From the NCBI RefSeq assembly GCF_020216025.1, contig NZ_JAIWNC010000001.1, forward strand, positions 496,001-560,000: a stretch of 64,000 nucleotides of DNA, given 5' to 3'. Under the pieces are notes generated by a model. The model had not been told where the DNA came from. It saw nothing but the letters and a program-made list of their open reading frames with translations, and did not search any database. The stretch comes from Jidongwangia harbinensis. GTDB taxonomy: Bacteria; Actinomycetota; Actinomycetes; Mycobacteriales; Micromonosporaceae. The position numbers and the translations under genes were made by a program. Shown piece by piece: positions 24,538-33,293 of the stretch. Within the stretch, counting starts at the first letter, position 1. Each line of letters opens with the position of its first letter.

Positions 24538-25209
24538 CTACCTCGGGCTGCGACCGGCCGGACCGCCGGTCATCCCCGCGGCCTTGGCGAGCAGTCCCGC
24601 CTGGGTGCGGTTGTCGCACCCCAGCTTGTCGAACATCCGCGAGACGTAGCCCTTCACGGTCGTCTCGGAGAGGAACAGCCGGGTGGCGATCTGGGCATTG
24701 GACAGTCCGTCGCCGATCCCGGCCAGCACCTCCCGTTCCCGCTCGGTGAGCCCGTCCAGCCGGCCCAGCGCCTGCGCCCGCTCGTCCCGCGCCGTGGCCG
24801 ACGCCGTCACCAGACCCCTGGTGGCGACCGGCGACAGCACGGTGTGCCCCTGAGCCGCGACCCGGATCAGATCGACCAGATCACCCGGCGGCGTCGACTT
24901 GACGAGATAGCCGGCGGCCCCGGCGCGCAGCGCCTCGATCACGTACCCGTCGGCGTCGAACGTCGTCAGCACCAGCACCACCGGCGGATCCGGCAACGCA
25001 CGGATCCGCGCGGTCGCGGCCAGGCCGTCCACCCCGGGCATGCGCAGATCCATGAGTACGACATCAGGCCGCTCCCGCACCGCGGCCTCGGCCGCCTCAG
25101 CCCCGTCGGCAGCGGTGCCGGCCACCTCGATGTCCGTGGCGGCCGACAGGATCGTCGTCAGATGCCGGCACACCATCGGCTCGTCGTCCACGATCAACAC
25201 CCGGATCAC
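24538..25209 (-). CDS. NarL/LuxR-family response regulator
   Basis: A 223-aa regulator. The receiver domain has DDEP near the start, phospho-Asp in VVLMDLRMPG, TTF and the K in YLVKSTPP. The C-terminal LuxR HTH is LTEREREVLAGIGDGLSNAQIATRLFLSETTVKGYVSRMFDKLG. GTG at 25209 has AGGGGGAAG upstream. It lies 28 bases after the partner kinase gene and forms a two-component operon with it. Confidence 0.92.
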   Translation of the reverse strand: MIRVLIVDDEPMVCRHLTTILSAATDIEVAGTAADGAEAAEAAVRERPDVVLMDLRMPGVDGLAATARIRALPDPPVVLVLTTFDADGYVIEALRAGAAGYLVKSTPPGDLVDLIRVAAQGHTVLSPVATRGLVTASATARDERAQALGRLDGLTEREREVLAGIGDGLSNAQIATRLFLSETTVKGYVSRMFDKLGCDNRTQAGLLAKAAGMTGGPAGRSPR

Positions 25210-25237
25210 GGCGCTTCCCCCTGAGCGCATCCAGACA

Positions 25238-26374
25238 TCACCCGCGCACCGGCAGCACCGTCTCGATCCGGAAGCCGCCGCCCTCCTCCGGGCCCGCGCG
25301 TAACCAGCCACCGATCGACTCGACCCGTTCCCGCAGACCGGTCAGTCCCGTACCGGCGCCGGTCGCCGCCAGGGCGGATCGTCCGCGCGGCCGCGTGTTG
25401 CGCACCACGATCCGCACCTCGCCCGCGCGATAGACCGCGTCCACCCGCACCGGCGCACCGGCGGCGTGCTTGCGCGCGTTGGTCAGCGCCTCCTGCACCA
25501 CCCGGTACGCCGTCCGCCCGGTCACCCCCGACATCTCCGGCGACGGAGCGCCGTCCACCGTCAGCCGAACCGCCTGCCCGACCCGCACCGCGTCGTCGAC
25601 CAGGTCGGCCAGGGCGGGTGCCGGAGGCTCGTGCAGGGCGGGCGCCGCGGCCCGGCCGTCGCGGCGCAACACCCCGACCAGTTCCCGCAGTTCGTCCAGC
25701 GCGCGGGCGCCGTTGTCCCGCACCTCCTCCGCGGCCTGCCGGGTCGCGGCGTCCGGTGCGCTCACCGACAGCGCCCCGGCCTGCAACGTCATCAGGGTGA
25801 CCCGGTGCGCGACGAGGTCGTGGAGTTCCGCCGCGAGCCGCGTACGCTCCTCGCCCCGGGCCCGCTCCGCGCGCTCCTCCAGCAGCTGGAGCTTCCGCCG
25901 GCGCGCGGCCAGGTAGAGCCCGAAGAGCGGCGCCACCGCGCTGTGCAGCAGCCCGTTGACCACCAGTCCGATCGTCGGGTCCCACGGCCGCATGCTGACG
26001 ACCGTGAGGACCCCGATCAGGATCCAGACCCAGGCGGTACGCCGGGCCGGCACGCCCCGCTCGACGATGGTGTCGACCGACACGGACAGCATGAGCGGCA
26101 CCCAGGCGCTGACCGAGAGCAGGCTCTCCGCCACACCGGGCGGCCCGGCGAACGCGATCAGCGCCTGCACCAGCGCGGACAGGGCGGCCAGCACCCCGGT
26201 ACCGACCGGCCACCGCCGCCGGCCGAGGATCGCCACCGAGGTCAGCAGCTGGATCCCGACGATCGCCCAGACCAGCGCCCCCGAACCGGCGATGTGCGCC
26301 GTGATCAGGCCCCCGGTCACGGCCGCCGCGACCAGCAGGCTCAGCACCGCAGCGTCGACCAGGACCCGCCTCAC
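25238..26374 (-). CDS. Sensor histidine kinase (HisKA_3)
   Basis: A 378-aa membrane kinase with about five hydrophobic segments in the first 160 residues. A coiled linker precedes the phospho-acceptor His in RTRLAAELHDLVAHRVTLM. The ATPase domain has the N-box VVQEALTNARKHA and GTGLTGLRERV. Partner of the response regulator downstream. The small extracytoplasmic loops suggest sensing in or near the membrane. Confidence 0.92.
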   Translation of the reverse strand: MRRVLVDAAVLSLLVAAAVTGGLITAHIAGSGALVWAIVGIQLLTSVAILGRRRWPVGTGVLAALSALVQALIAFAGPPGVAESLLSVSAWVPLMLSVSVDTIVERGVPARRTAWVWILIGVLTVVSMRPWDPTIGLVVNGLLHSAVAPLFGLYLAARRRKLQLLEERAERARGEERTRLAAELHDLVAHRVTLMTLQAGALSVSAPDAATRQAAEEVRDNGARALDELRELVGVLRRDGRAAAPALHEPPAPALADLVDDAVRVGQAVRLTVDGAPSPEMSGVTGRTAYRVVQEALTNARKHAAGAPVRVDAVYRAGEVRIVVRNTRPRGRSALAATGAGTGLTGLRERVESIGGWLRAGPEEGGGFRIETVLPVRG

Positions 26375-26412
26375 CGATCCGACGCTACCGGTGTCCGTCC
26401 CGCACCGCCGAG

Positions 26413-26439
26413 CCTACGAAAGTAGGTTTCCGCGCCTAC
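26413..26439. promoter_or_regulatory. CCTAC/GTAGG half-site cluster
   Basis: CCTAC (26413-26417), GTAGG (26422-26426) and CCTAC (26435-26439) form two overlapping inverted repeats just upstream of the sensor-kinase gene and in the divergent gap before the hydrolase gene. This is a candidate binding site for the encoded response regulator. Confidence 0.4.
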
Positions 26440-26541
26440 CTCCTCCGCTACCGCCGCACCGGCCGCGCGGCGCCCAATGAAGGCGGAACGCACGGCGGCA
26501 CCCGGGCCCGTGGGCCGCGACGGCAGAGAGGGAAGAACATC

Positions 26542-27483
26542 ATGGGACTGACCAGGCGTGGTGTACTCGGCGGAGCCGCGGCTCTGAGCACCGGAGCGGC
26601 GGTGCCCGGCGCCGGCGACCGGCATCCGGGCCGGCCGCGCGGCGTGACCACGATCGTGATCGTCGCCGGCGCCAACGGCGGAGCGGGCGGGGACAACGAA
26701 CTCACCCTGCGTGGACACCGGACGGTCGGCGTCGAGCTGCCCGGTCACGGCCTGGGCGACGGCCAGTTCCGCCTGGCGTACCAGTGTCCGCAGAACCTGG
26801 CGGCGCTCGCCACCGAGCGTTCCCCGATGGCCGGCCTCACCCTGGACGACTACGCCGAGGCGGCCGTCGCCACGGTGCGCCGGGCCGCGCGCAACGGACC
26901 GGTGCTCCTGTGGGGCGGCAGCATGGCCGGCGCCACCGTCAACCGGGTCGCCAACGCGGTACCGCACCTGATCGAGCGGCTGGTCTACAGCTCGGCGTTC
27001 TGCTGCGTGGACCTCCCGAGCATGGCCGCGTACCTGATGGAGCCGGAGGCCGCGGACAGCATGATCCTCGAACTCGGCGGCGCGGCGGTGGGTGATCCGG
27101 CGGTGATCGGCGCGACCCGCAGCAACTTCCGCATCGCCGAAGCCCGGGTGCTGGCGAAGCTGAAGGAGGCGCTCTGCGCGGACGCCACCGACGCCGAGTT
27201 CCTGGCGCTGCTCAACACCATGCAGCCGGACGAGTCGACGCAGATCCCGCTCGACGACGCGCGCGCACACCGGGACACCTGGGGACGCATCCCGCGCACC
27301 TACATCCGGCACACCCGCGACCGGATGATCCCGCTCGCGCTGCAGGACCGCTTCATCCGGGAGGCCGACCGGCTCACTCCGGACAACCGCTTCGACGTAC
27401 GCTCGATCGCCACCACCCACCTGCCCGACCCGCGCGGCTGGGCGTCCACGGTGGACATCGTCGACGGTCTCGCCCGGGCTTAG
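26542..27483 (+). CDS. Exported alpha/beta hydrolase (Tat-type signal)
   Basis: A 313-aa protein. The N-terminus TRRGVLGGAAAL is a twin-arginine-like signal followed by a hydrophobic stretch. The domain has the opening TTIVIVAGANGGAGGDNEL, PGHGLGD and the nucleophile elbow WGGSMAGA, in which the usual GxSxG is altered at the last Gly. It also has IRHTRDRMIPLALQD and a late His in ATTHLPD. It resembles salicylate/pyrethroid esterase-type hydrolases. Substrate unknown. GAGGGA precedes the ATG. Confidence 0.75.
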   Translation: MGLTRRGVLGGAAALSTGAAVPGAGDRHPGRPRGVTTIVIVAGANGGAGGDNELTLRGHRTVGVELPGHGLGDGQFRLAYQCPQNLAALATERSPMAGLTLDDYAEAAVATVRRAARNGPVLLWGGSMAGATVNRVANAVPHLIERLVYSSAFCCVDLPSMAAYLMEPEAADSMILELGGAAVGDPAVIGATRSNFRIAEARVLAKLKEALCADATDAEFLALLNTMQPDESTQIPLDDARAHRDTWGRIPRTYIRHTRDRMIPLALQDRFIREADRLTPDNRFDVRSIATTHLPDPRGWASTVDIVDGLARA

Positions 27484-27532
27484 CGCCGGCGCCCGGCGAC
27501 CGCGTGCGGAACGTCAGCCCGGTGTCGAAGGG

Positions 27533-28540
27533 TCACCGGGTGCGCCCGGTGAGCAGACTCTCCAGATAGTCCGCCGGTCGCCCCGGGGCGCCGCCGGAGT
27601 TCCGGTACCGCGGGGTACGGCTGGACCAGTCCACGTTGCCGCGCATCCAGCTGCGCATGCCGGCGGTGTAGCGGTCGATGACGTGGGCCTGGCGGGCGAA
27701 CCGGTCGCGCAACTCGGCCTCGGCGGACAGGAACTCGGTGGTGCGGGTCTCGATGGCCGCGCACACCCGGGCGACGGCTTCCTCCGGGGTCGTCCGGTGG
27801 TGATGCTCGATGACGGAGACCAGGTTGTGGAACTCGCCCAGCGCGTGTTCCTTCTCGAGCGAGTACACGTCGTTCGTCCAGCAGACCACGTCGCACGCGG
27901 CGTCCAGCGCGGCCCGGAACCACACGCTGTCGTAGACGGCGTCCGGCACGTCGAGATCCTCGACGATGTCGATCAGGTCCATGCACACGTAGATGGCGCC
28001 GGTGTGGCGGCGGTTCTCGATGTAGTCGCGCTCGCCGGGCACGACGCCGTCGCGCCGGTTCCCCGCCTCCCAGGTGGCGGCGGTGACCAGGCAGCTCCGG
28101 AGATGACCGGCGAACAACCGCCGCCACCGGCCGCTCGCGCCCGTCGACGTCCGGTGCCAGAGGTCGGCGAGGGCGGCGGCGACCGGCGCGGAACGGGCCG
28201 GCGGGCGAGCGCCGTCCAGGACGCCGACCAGTTGCTCGACGACCGCGCGGAGCCGGTCGGGGGCGCGCCCGTCGGCGCCGTCGTCGAGCTGGTCGTCGAC
28301 CAGGAACAGCCAGGCGAACCAGTCCGCGACCAGGTCGAGCCGGTCGGCGTCCGCGGAGGGATGCACCATCGCGGCGAAGCCGCCGAAGTCGGCGTGCCGG
28401 AACCGGGTGAGTGCCGAGGGCCGGAGCACCAGGCCGGTACGGCGCACCCACTCGCCGAGGTGAGCGCGGGCGCGGTCGGCGTGCGGGTTGACCGCGAAGG
28501 GGAACCGGTCGAGGGTCGACTGCGGGGATCGAGATGTCAT
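27533..28540 (-). CDS. Class I terpene synthase
   Basis: A 335-aa terpene cyclase. The aspartate-rich metal motif is LVDDQLDDG and the NSE triad is NDVYSLEKE, both intact, with the conserved Arg-Tyr-type end (SRTPRYRNSG). Size and motifs fit a bacterial sesquiterpene-type synthase using farnesyl diphosphate (pentalenene-synthase size class). ATG at 28540 overlaps the P450 stop (ATGA). No prenyl diphosphate synthase is in the window. Confidence 0.9.
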   Translation of the reverse strand: MTSRSPQSTLDRFPFAVNPHADRARAHLGEWVRRTGLVLRPSALTRFRHADFGGFAAMVHPSADADRLDLVADWFAWLFLVDDQLDDGADGRAPDRLRAVVEQLVGVLDGARPPARSAPVAAALADLWHRTSTGASGRWRRLFAGHLRSCLVTAATWEAGNRRDGVVPGERDYIENRRHTGAIYVCMDLIDIVEDLDVPDAVYDSVWFRAALDAACDVVCWTNDVYSLEKEHALGEFHNLVSVIEHHHRTTPEEAVARVCAAIETRTTEFLSAEAELRDRFARQAHVIDRYTAGMRSWMRGNVDWSSRTPRYRNSGGAPGRPADYLESLLTGRTR

Positions 28541-29916
28541 CGGGGCTCCCAGGCCAGGTGAATCCCGCCGCGCGGGTGCAGGGTGATCAAGGGCTCCGGT
28601 TCGACCTCCGGCGCACCGGGCGGCAGCACCAGGCGGTGCCGCTGGTTCACCGTGGCCAGCGCGAGGACCAGTTCGGTGAGCGCGAAGTGCTTGCCGATGC
28701 ACACCCGGGCGCCGCTGCCGAACGGGACGTAGGCGTGCTTCGGGCGGGCGGCGACCCGGTCCGGGGTGAACCGCCCGGGGTCGAAGCGGTCCGGGTCCGG
28801 CCAGAAGTCGGGGTGCCGGTGCAGCAGGTAGCTGTTGATGAGCAGGTTGCTGCCGGCCGGCACCCGGTGACCGCCGATCTCGTCCTGCGCACGGGCGTGC
28901 CGCATCGACATGTACGCCGGCGAGTAGATGCGCAGGGTCTCGTCCACCACCATCCGGGTGTACGGCAGCCGGGGCAGGTCGGCGAGGTCCGCCGGCCGTC
29001 CGCCGAGCACCGCGTCGCCCTCGTCCCGGACCCGTCGGGCCACCTCGGGGTGACGGGCGAGCAGGTAGAACGCCCACGACAGAGCGTTGGTGGTGGTCTC
29101 GTACGCCCCGATGCAGATGTTGAGGACCTCGTGGTGCAGGTTCTCCAGGGCCATGCCGGCACCGTCCTCGGCGTCGACCGAGTGCAGGAGCAGGGTCAGC
29201 AGGTCGGGTTCGGCGTCGGCGTCGGCGCGGCGCAGCCGCTCGGTGATGAACCCGGACACGAAGTCGTCCATCGAGGCGATGGCTCGCCGGAGGCGGCGCC
29301 GGCGCGGGGTCGGGACGCTCAGCGGCGGGAACGGGAACCGGAAGAACGCGCCGAGGATGTCGTTGGCTTCGCCGAAGGCCCGCTCGAACCCCTGCGCGGT
29401 GTCGCCGACCCGGGCGCTGAACAGCGACCGGTTGACGATGCGCAGGGCGAGCTGACCGACCTCGTCGGTGATGTCGAGCACGTCGCCGGGGCGGTGATCC
29501 CGCTCCCACCGGCCGAGCATGGCCCCGATCTCGTCGGTCATGTTGCGGGCGAAACCGGCGACGGCGCGCGGCGTGAAGTGCGGTGCCATCAGCCGCCGCT
29601 GCCGGCGCCAGTGGTCCCAGTCGGCGATCGCGATGAGTCCGGTCCGCAACACCGGCCGGACGACCCGGAACAGCATCGCGTCCTTGTCGTAGTTCATCGC
29701 GTTGTCGACCAGGACGTGCCGGATGTGGTCCGGGTGGTTCACCAGGATCATCGGGATACCCAACAGGCGGAACCGGAAGATGTCACCGTGCCGCCGCACG
29801 CCGCGCGCGAGGAAGCCCAGTTGGTCCCGGCGGAAGGCCAGGGTGCCACCGATACCGTCGGCCCGGCCGACCGTGGGCACCTCGGTGGCCCGGCCGGGAA
29901 GCATCGTCTTCGCCAT
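28537..29916 (-). CDS. Cytochrome P450 coupled to the terpene synthase
   Basis: A 459-aa P450. It has an I-helix motif GAYETTTNALSW, the ExxR as ETLR, and the heme-binding FGSGARVCIGKHFA. The long N-terminus and bacterial-eukaryote-like I-helix resemble pentalenene-oxygenase-type enzymes (CYP183-like) rather than short PCP-acting P450s. The four-base overlap with the synthase suggests oxidation of the terpene. ATG at 29916 was chosen; a longer frame upstream runs over the adenylation gene's 3' end. Confidence 0.9.
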   Translation of the reverse strand: MAKTMLPGRATEVPTVGRADGIGGTLAFRRDQLGFLARGVRRHGDIFRFRLLGIPMILVNHPDHIRHVLVDNAMNYDKDAMLFRVVRPVLRTGLIAIADWDHWRRQRRLMAPHFTPRAVAGFARNMTDEIGAMLGRWERDHRPGDVLDITDEVGQLALRIVNRSLFSARVGDTAQGFERAFGEANDILGAFFRFPFPPLSVPTPRRRRLRRAIASMDDFVSGFITERLRRADADAEPDLLTLLLHSVDAEDGAGMALENLHHEVLNICIGAYETTTNALSWAFYLLARHPEVARRVRDEGDAVLGGRPADLADLPRLPYTRMVVDETLRIYSPAYMSMRHARAQDEIGGHRVPAGSNLLINSYLLHRHPDFWPDPDRFDPGRFTPDRVAARPKHAYVPFGSGARVCIGKHFALTELVLALATVNQRHRLVLPPGAPEVEPEPLITLHPRGGIHLAWEPR

Positions 29917-29954
29917 CGTGACCCTTTCGTCTTCGCGGCTGGGGGTTCGCGCGC

Positions 29955-31525
29955 TCACCCGCCGGCTGGAGCCGGCGCCAGTTCCGGCAGCCGGCGCTCC
30001 ACCGCCTGGCGGTCGACCTTGCCGCTCACCGCGAGCGGCAGATCCGGCACGACGATCACGGTCCCCGGCACCGCGTACCACGGCAGGATTTCGCTGATCG
30101 CGGCGAGGATCGCGGCCCCGGTGAGGTCGGCCGCCGCCGACTTCGCCACCGCGGTCAGTCCGGTCACCCGCCCGGACCGGTCCGGGATCGGGAGGACCAC
30201 GGCTTCGTCGACCTCGGGGACCGACCGGATCGCCGCCTCGATCTCGCTCAGCTCGACCCGGGCGCCCCGGACCTTGACCTGGTGGTCGATCCGGCCGTGG
30301 AAGCGGACGACCCCGTCGGCGCCGATGCTGGCCAGGTCGCCGCTGCGGTACCAGCGCCGGCGGTTCTCCCCGTGGCCCAGCACGGGGAACTTGCGGGCGG
30401 TGAGCTCGGGGTCGTTGAGGTAGCCCCGGGCCAGCCCGGCCCCACCGATCAGCAGCTCCCCCGGTTCACCCGCCGGGCAGTCCACGCCGTCCTCGTTCAC
30501 GACGCGGACGTCGATACCGCGCAGCGGCGGTCCGATGGGCACGTACTCGACGTCGCGATCGGTGCACTCGTGCACCGTCGTGGCCACGGTGCCCTCGGTC
30601 GGCCCGTACAGGTTGAAGACGTGCGGCACCGGCCGCAGCTGGGCGACCAGCTCGGGCTGCACGATCTCACCACCCAGGATGAGCACCCGGAGCCGGCGGA
30701 TCGCCGCGGCCAGCTTCCGGTCCCGCAGCAGGAGCTGGACCAGCGACGGGGTCACGAAGAAGTGGGTGATCCGTCCGTCGGTCAGCGTTTCGGTGAGGAA
30801 CGCGGCGCCGCCCTGGACCCGGCCGGTCAGCGACTCCAACGCGGCCACCACGACCGGGATGCCCCGAGTCAGCGGCCAGAACAGCTCCACCACCGACAGG
30901 TCGAAGCAGAGGTTGGCCGTGGCCAGCCAGCGCTCGGCCCGGCCCGGCTCGGGCCGCGGGAGGACCTCGTCCAGCGCGTCGAGCAGGTTGGCCACGCTGC
31001 GGTGCTCGATCGCCACGCCCTTCGGCTCGCCGGTGGATCCGGAGGTGAAGAGGACGTAGGCCAGGTCGCCGATGCCCGGATCGATCACCCCTGGCCCGGC
31101 TTGCCGGTCGGCCGGCAGGGTGGCCGGCAGGTCGACGAGGTCGTACGGCATCGAGGCGAACCGCTCGGCCGTGACCTCGTCGACGAGCACGCACTCGACG
31201 GCGGCCGCGTCGGCGATCGAGCGGATCGGCTGTCCGGGAAGGCCGGGTCGATCGGGACGTACGGCGAACCGATCCCCATGATTCCCAGCATCGACGCCAG
31301 CCGGGTCACCGACGGTGACAGACACAGGCCGACCGGGCGGCCGGGCCGGCACCCACGAGCCCGCAGCAGGTGGGCCACCGCCTCGGTGCGGCGCCAGAGT
31401 TCGGCGTACGACACGGTCCCGGCGGCGTCCGACGCCGCCACCGCATCGGGTGTTCTCCGCGCCTGCTGACGGAACTGCTGGATGATCGTCTCGAGTTCGT
31501 CGCCCGTGGGCTTCGCCGATTGCAC
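29955..31525 (-). CDS. Standalone NRPS adenylation protein with a frameshift
   Basis: A free amino-acid-activating enzyme of about 523 aa if intact, with no carrier domain. The first ~97 residues (from GTG at 31525, to YVPIDPAFPDS) lie in one frame. The remainder, from RSIADAAA onward, is in another. Adding one G near 31228 would restore DSRIRSIADAAA, so a single-base loss or a read error is likely. Core motifs in the second part are intact: FTSGSTGEPKG, NLYGPTEGT, YRSGD and the Lys in SGKVDR. My reading of the pocket is D-L-V-F-I-G-L-V-A-K, which I cannot assign. It probably loads the N-terminal T domain of NRPS-C. Confidence 0.75.
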
Positions 31526-31577
31526 AGTACCTACCCCCTGGATTTCCGATGAAGAACGAAGGACGTGCCGCCGAGCC

Positions 31578-33293
31578 TCAGCGCCCGCTGCCGGCGACGA
31601 CGCCGGGCGAGCCGTGCCAGGCGGCGAGATCGTCGCGGGTGGACGGTGGCGCGGGGCACAACACGTACTCGTCCGGCGCGATCACGCCGTGCCCACCGCC
31701 GAGCGCGCCGAGACACCGGGCGTGCACCTCGTTCAGGGCGGCCGCCGGGTCGGCCACCGAGGCGCAGCCCACCAGCGCGGTGGTGCCGTCCCCGCGCTGC
31801 CGCAACAACACCCGGGCCCGCTCGTCACCGACCGCCTGCCGGAACCTCCGTTCGCTGGACGCCACGTCGATCCAGGCCGAACCGACCCGGGCCCACCCGG
31901 CGTCGCGCCGCACCGGCCGCAGGTCCACCAGGTCGCCGAGCGCCGACATGTCCACGTCGTGGTGGGCCGCCGCGCCGAGGAGCCGGTCGATGCCGTGCAG
32001 CAGGGCCGCCGCCTCGGTGTCGGTGACGTGGCAGGCGTCGTGGGTCAGACCGAGAACGACGGTGGGCTCGACCCGCAGCACGGTCAGCCGGACCGGGTCG
32101 GTCGTCGTCGTCGGCAGGCCGCTCTGCACCACGGTTTCCGGCGCCTCCCCGCGGGCGTCCGGCCCGCCGCTGAAGGCGTTCCCACCGGTGGTGCTCATGT
32201 CGTTCACCACCAGGTCGCGGTGCCTCGGGGCGCCGCGCAGCACGCCCATCTCCGTCACCAGGTTCGCGATCGCGGTGGCGTCGAAGTAGGCGTAGCGGTA
32301 GGCCTCGAACAGGTTCGTGTGGGTGCGGCGCAGGGTGCCGTAGAAGGTCTCGTCGCGGCGGAACGGCACGAACGCCGCCTGCGCGATCGTTCCGACGTAC
32401 CGGTCCATGTTCGGCAGTGACCGGTTGCTGAAGATGACGTCCACCGGTACCGGACCCGAGCCGGTCCACCAGGACAGCAGCCCGGCGATCGCCGACACCA
32501 GCACCGTGGCCGGGGACACCCCGCTTCGGCGCGACACCTGGTGCAGGCTGGTGGACAGCGGCGTCGACCGGAGGGTGGCCAGCCGGAACTGCGCCGGTCC
32601 GGGTGCCCGCGCCGGCACGGTGAGCAGGCAGACCGGCAGGTCGATCAGCTGACGGCGCCAGTAGTCGAGGGTCCGGGCGACGTGCCGGGCGGCCTGCGGC
32701 GTGGCCTCGTACTCGGCCTGGTCGACCGGTTGCCAGCGCCGGGCGCCGACCTCGCGCCGGCCCGGCGACACCAGCAGGGCCTGGAACTCGTCCACCACCA
32801 GGCCGGCCGCGGCCAGGTCGAAGGCGACGTGCGAGCACTCGAACAGGGCTCGCACGGGCCGGCCGTGATCGGTGGCGACGACGAGCCGCAGCGGGTAGTC
32901 GCGGGCGTGGTCGAACTGCCGGAACGGCCCCCGGGTACGGTCCCAGTCCCGGGCCGCGGCGCCCAGCTCGACGACGGTCAGGTCGATCCGGCCCGCGTCG
33001 TGGACGATCTGCTGCCGGGCGTCGGCCGGTTCGGTCCGGTACACCGTGCGCAGCCCTTCGTGCCGGGACACCAGGACACCGAGGCACTCGGCGAGGTCGT
33101 CCACGGTGCAGCCGCCGGGCAGGTCGGCGTGCAGGCCGAAGACGGCGCCGCTGCCCTCCCAGGCGAACCAGTCGAAGACGTTGCCCTGCGAGAAGGTGAC
33201 CGGCCAGGTGCCGCCCCGGTCCGCCCGGAACGGCACGGACACCGTCCGGACGGCGGGTTCGGAGACCGTCTCGACGGTACCGGCGGGGTTCAT
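31578..33293 (-). CDS. Standalone condensation-domain protein with C-terminal extension
   Basis: A 571-aa protein. The first ~450 residues are an NRPS condensation fold whose active-site motif is SHVAFDL: second His and Asp are kept, first His is Ser and the Gly is Leu. The last ~115 residues (from VGSAWIDVASSE) are not a carrier domain and loosely resemble the small C-terminal subdomain of AMP-binding enzymes. ATG at 33293 overlaps the MFS stop. A free C protein could catalyse product release, ester formation or condensation with a free amine or alcohol. Confidence 0.8.
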   Translation of the reverse strand: MNPAGTVETVSEPAVRTVSVPFRADRGGTWPVTFSQGNVFDWFAWEGSGAVFGLHADLPGGCTVDDLAECLGVLVSRHEGLRTVYRTEPADARQQIVHDAGRIDLTVVELGAAARDWDRTRGPFRQFDHARDYPLRLVVATDHGRPVRALFECSHVAFDLAAAGLVVDEFQALLVSPGRREVGARRWQPVDQAEYEATPQAARHVARTLDYWRRQLIDLPVCLLTVPARAPGPAQFRLATLRSTPLSTSLHQVSRRSGVSPATVLVSAIAGLLSWWTGSGPVPVDVIFSNRSLPNMDRYVGTIAQAAFVPFRRDETFYGTLRRTHTNLFEAYRYAYFDATAIANLVTEMGVLRGAPRHRDLVVNDMSTTGGNAFSGGPDARGEAPETVVQSGLPTTTTDPVRLTVLRVEPTVVLGLTHDACHVTDTEAAALLHGIDRLLGAAAHHDVDMSALGDLVDLRPVRRDAGWARVGSAWIDVASSERRFRQAVGDERARVLLRQRGDGTTALVGCASVADPAAALNEVHARCLGALGGGHGVIAPDEYVLCPAPPSTRDDLAAWHGSPGVVAGSGR

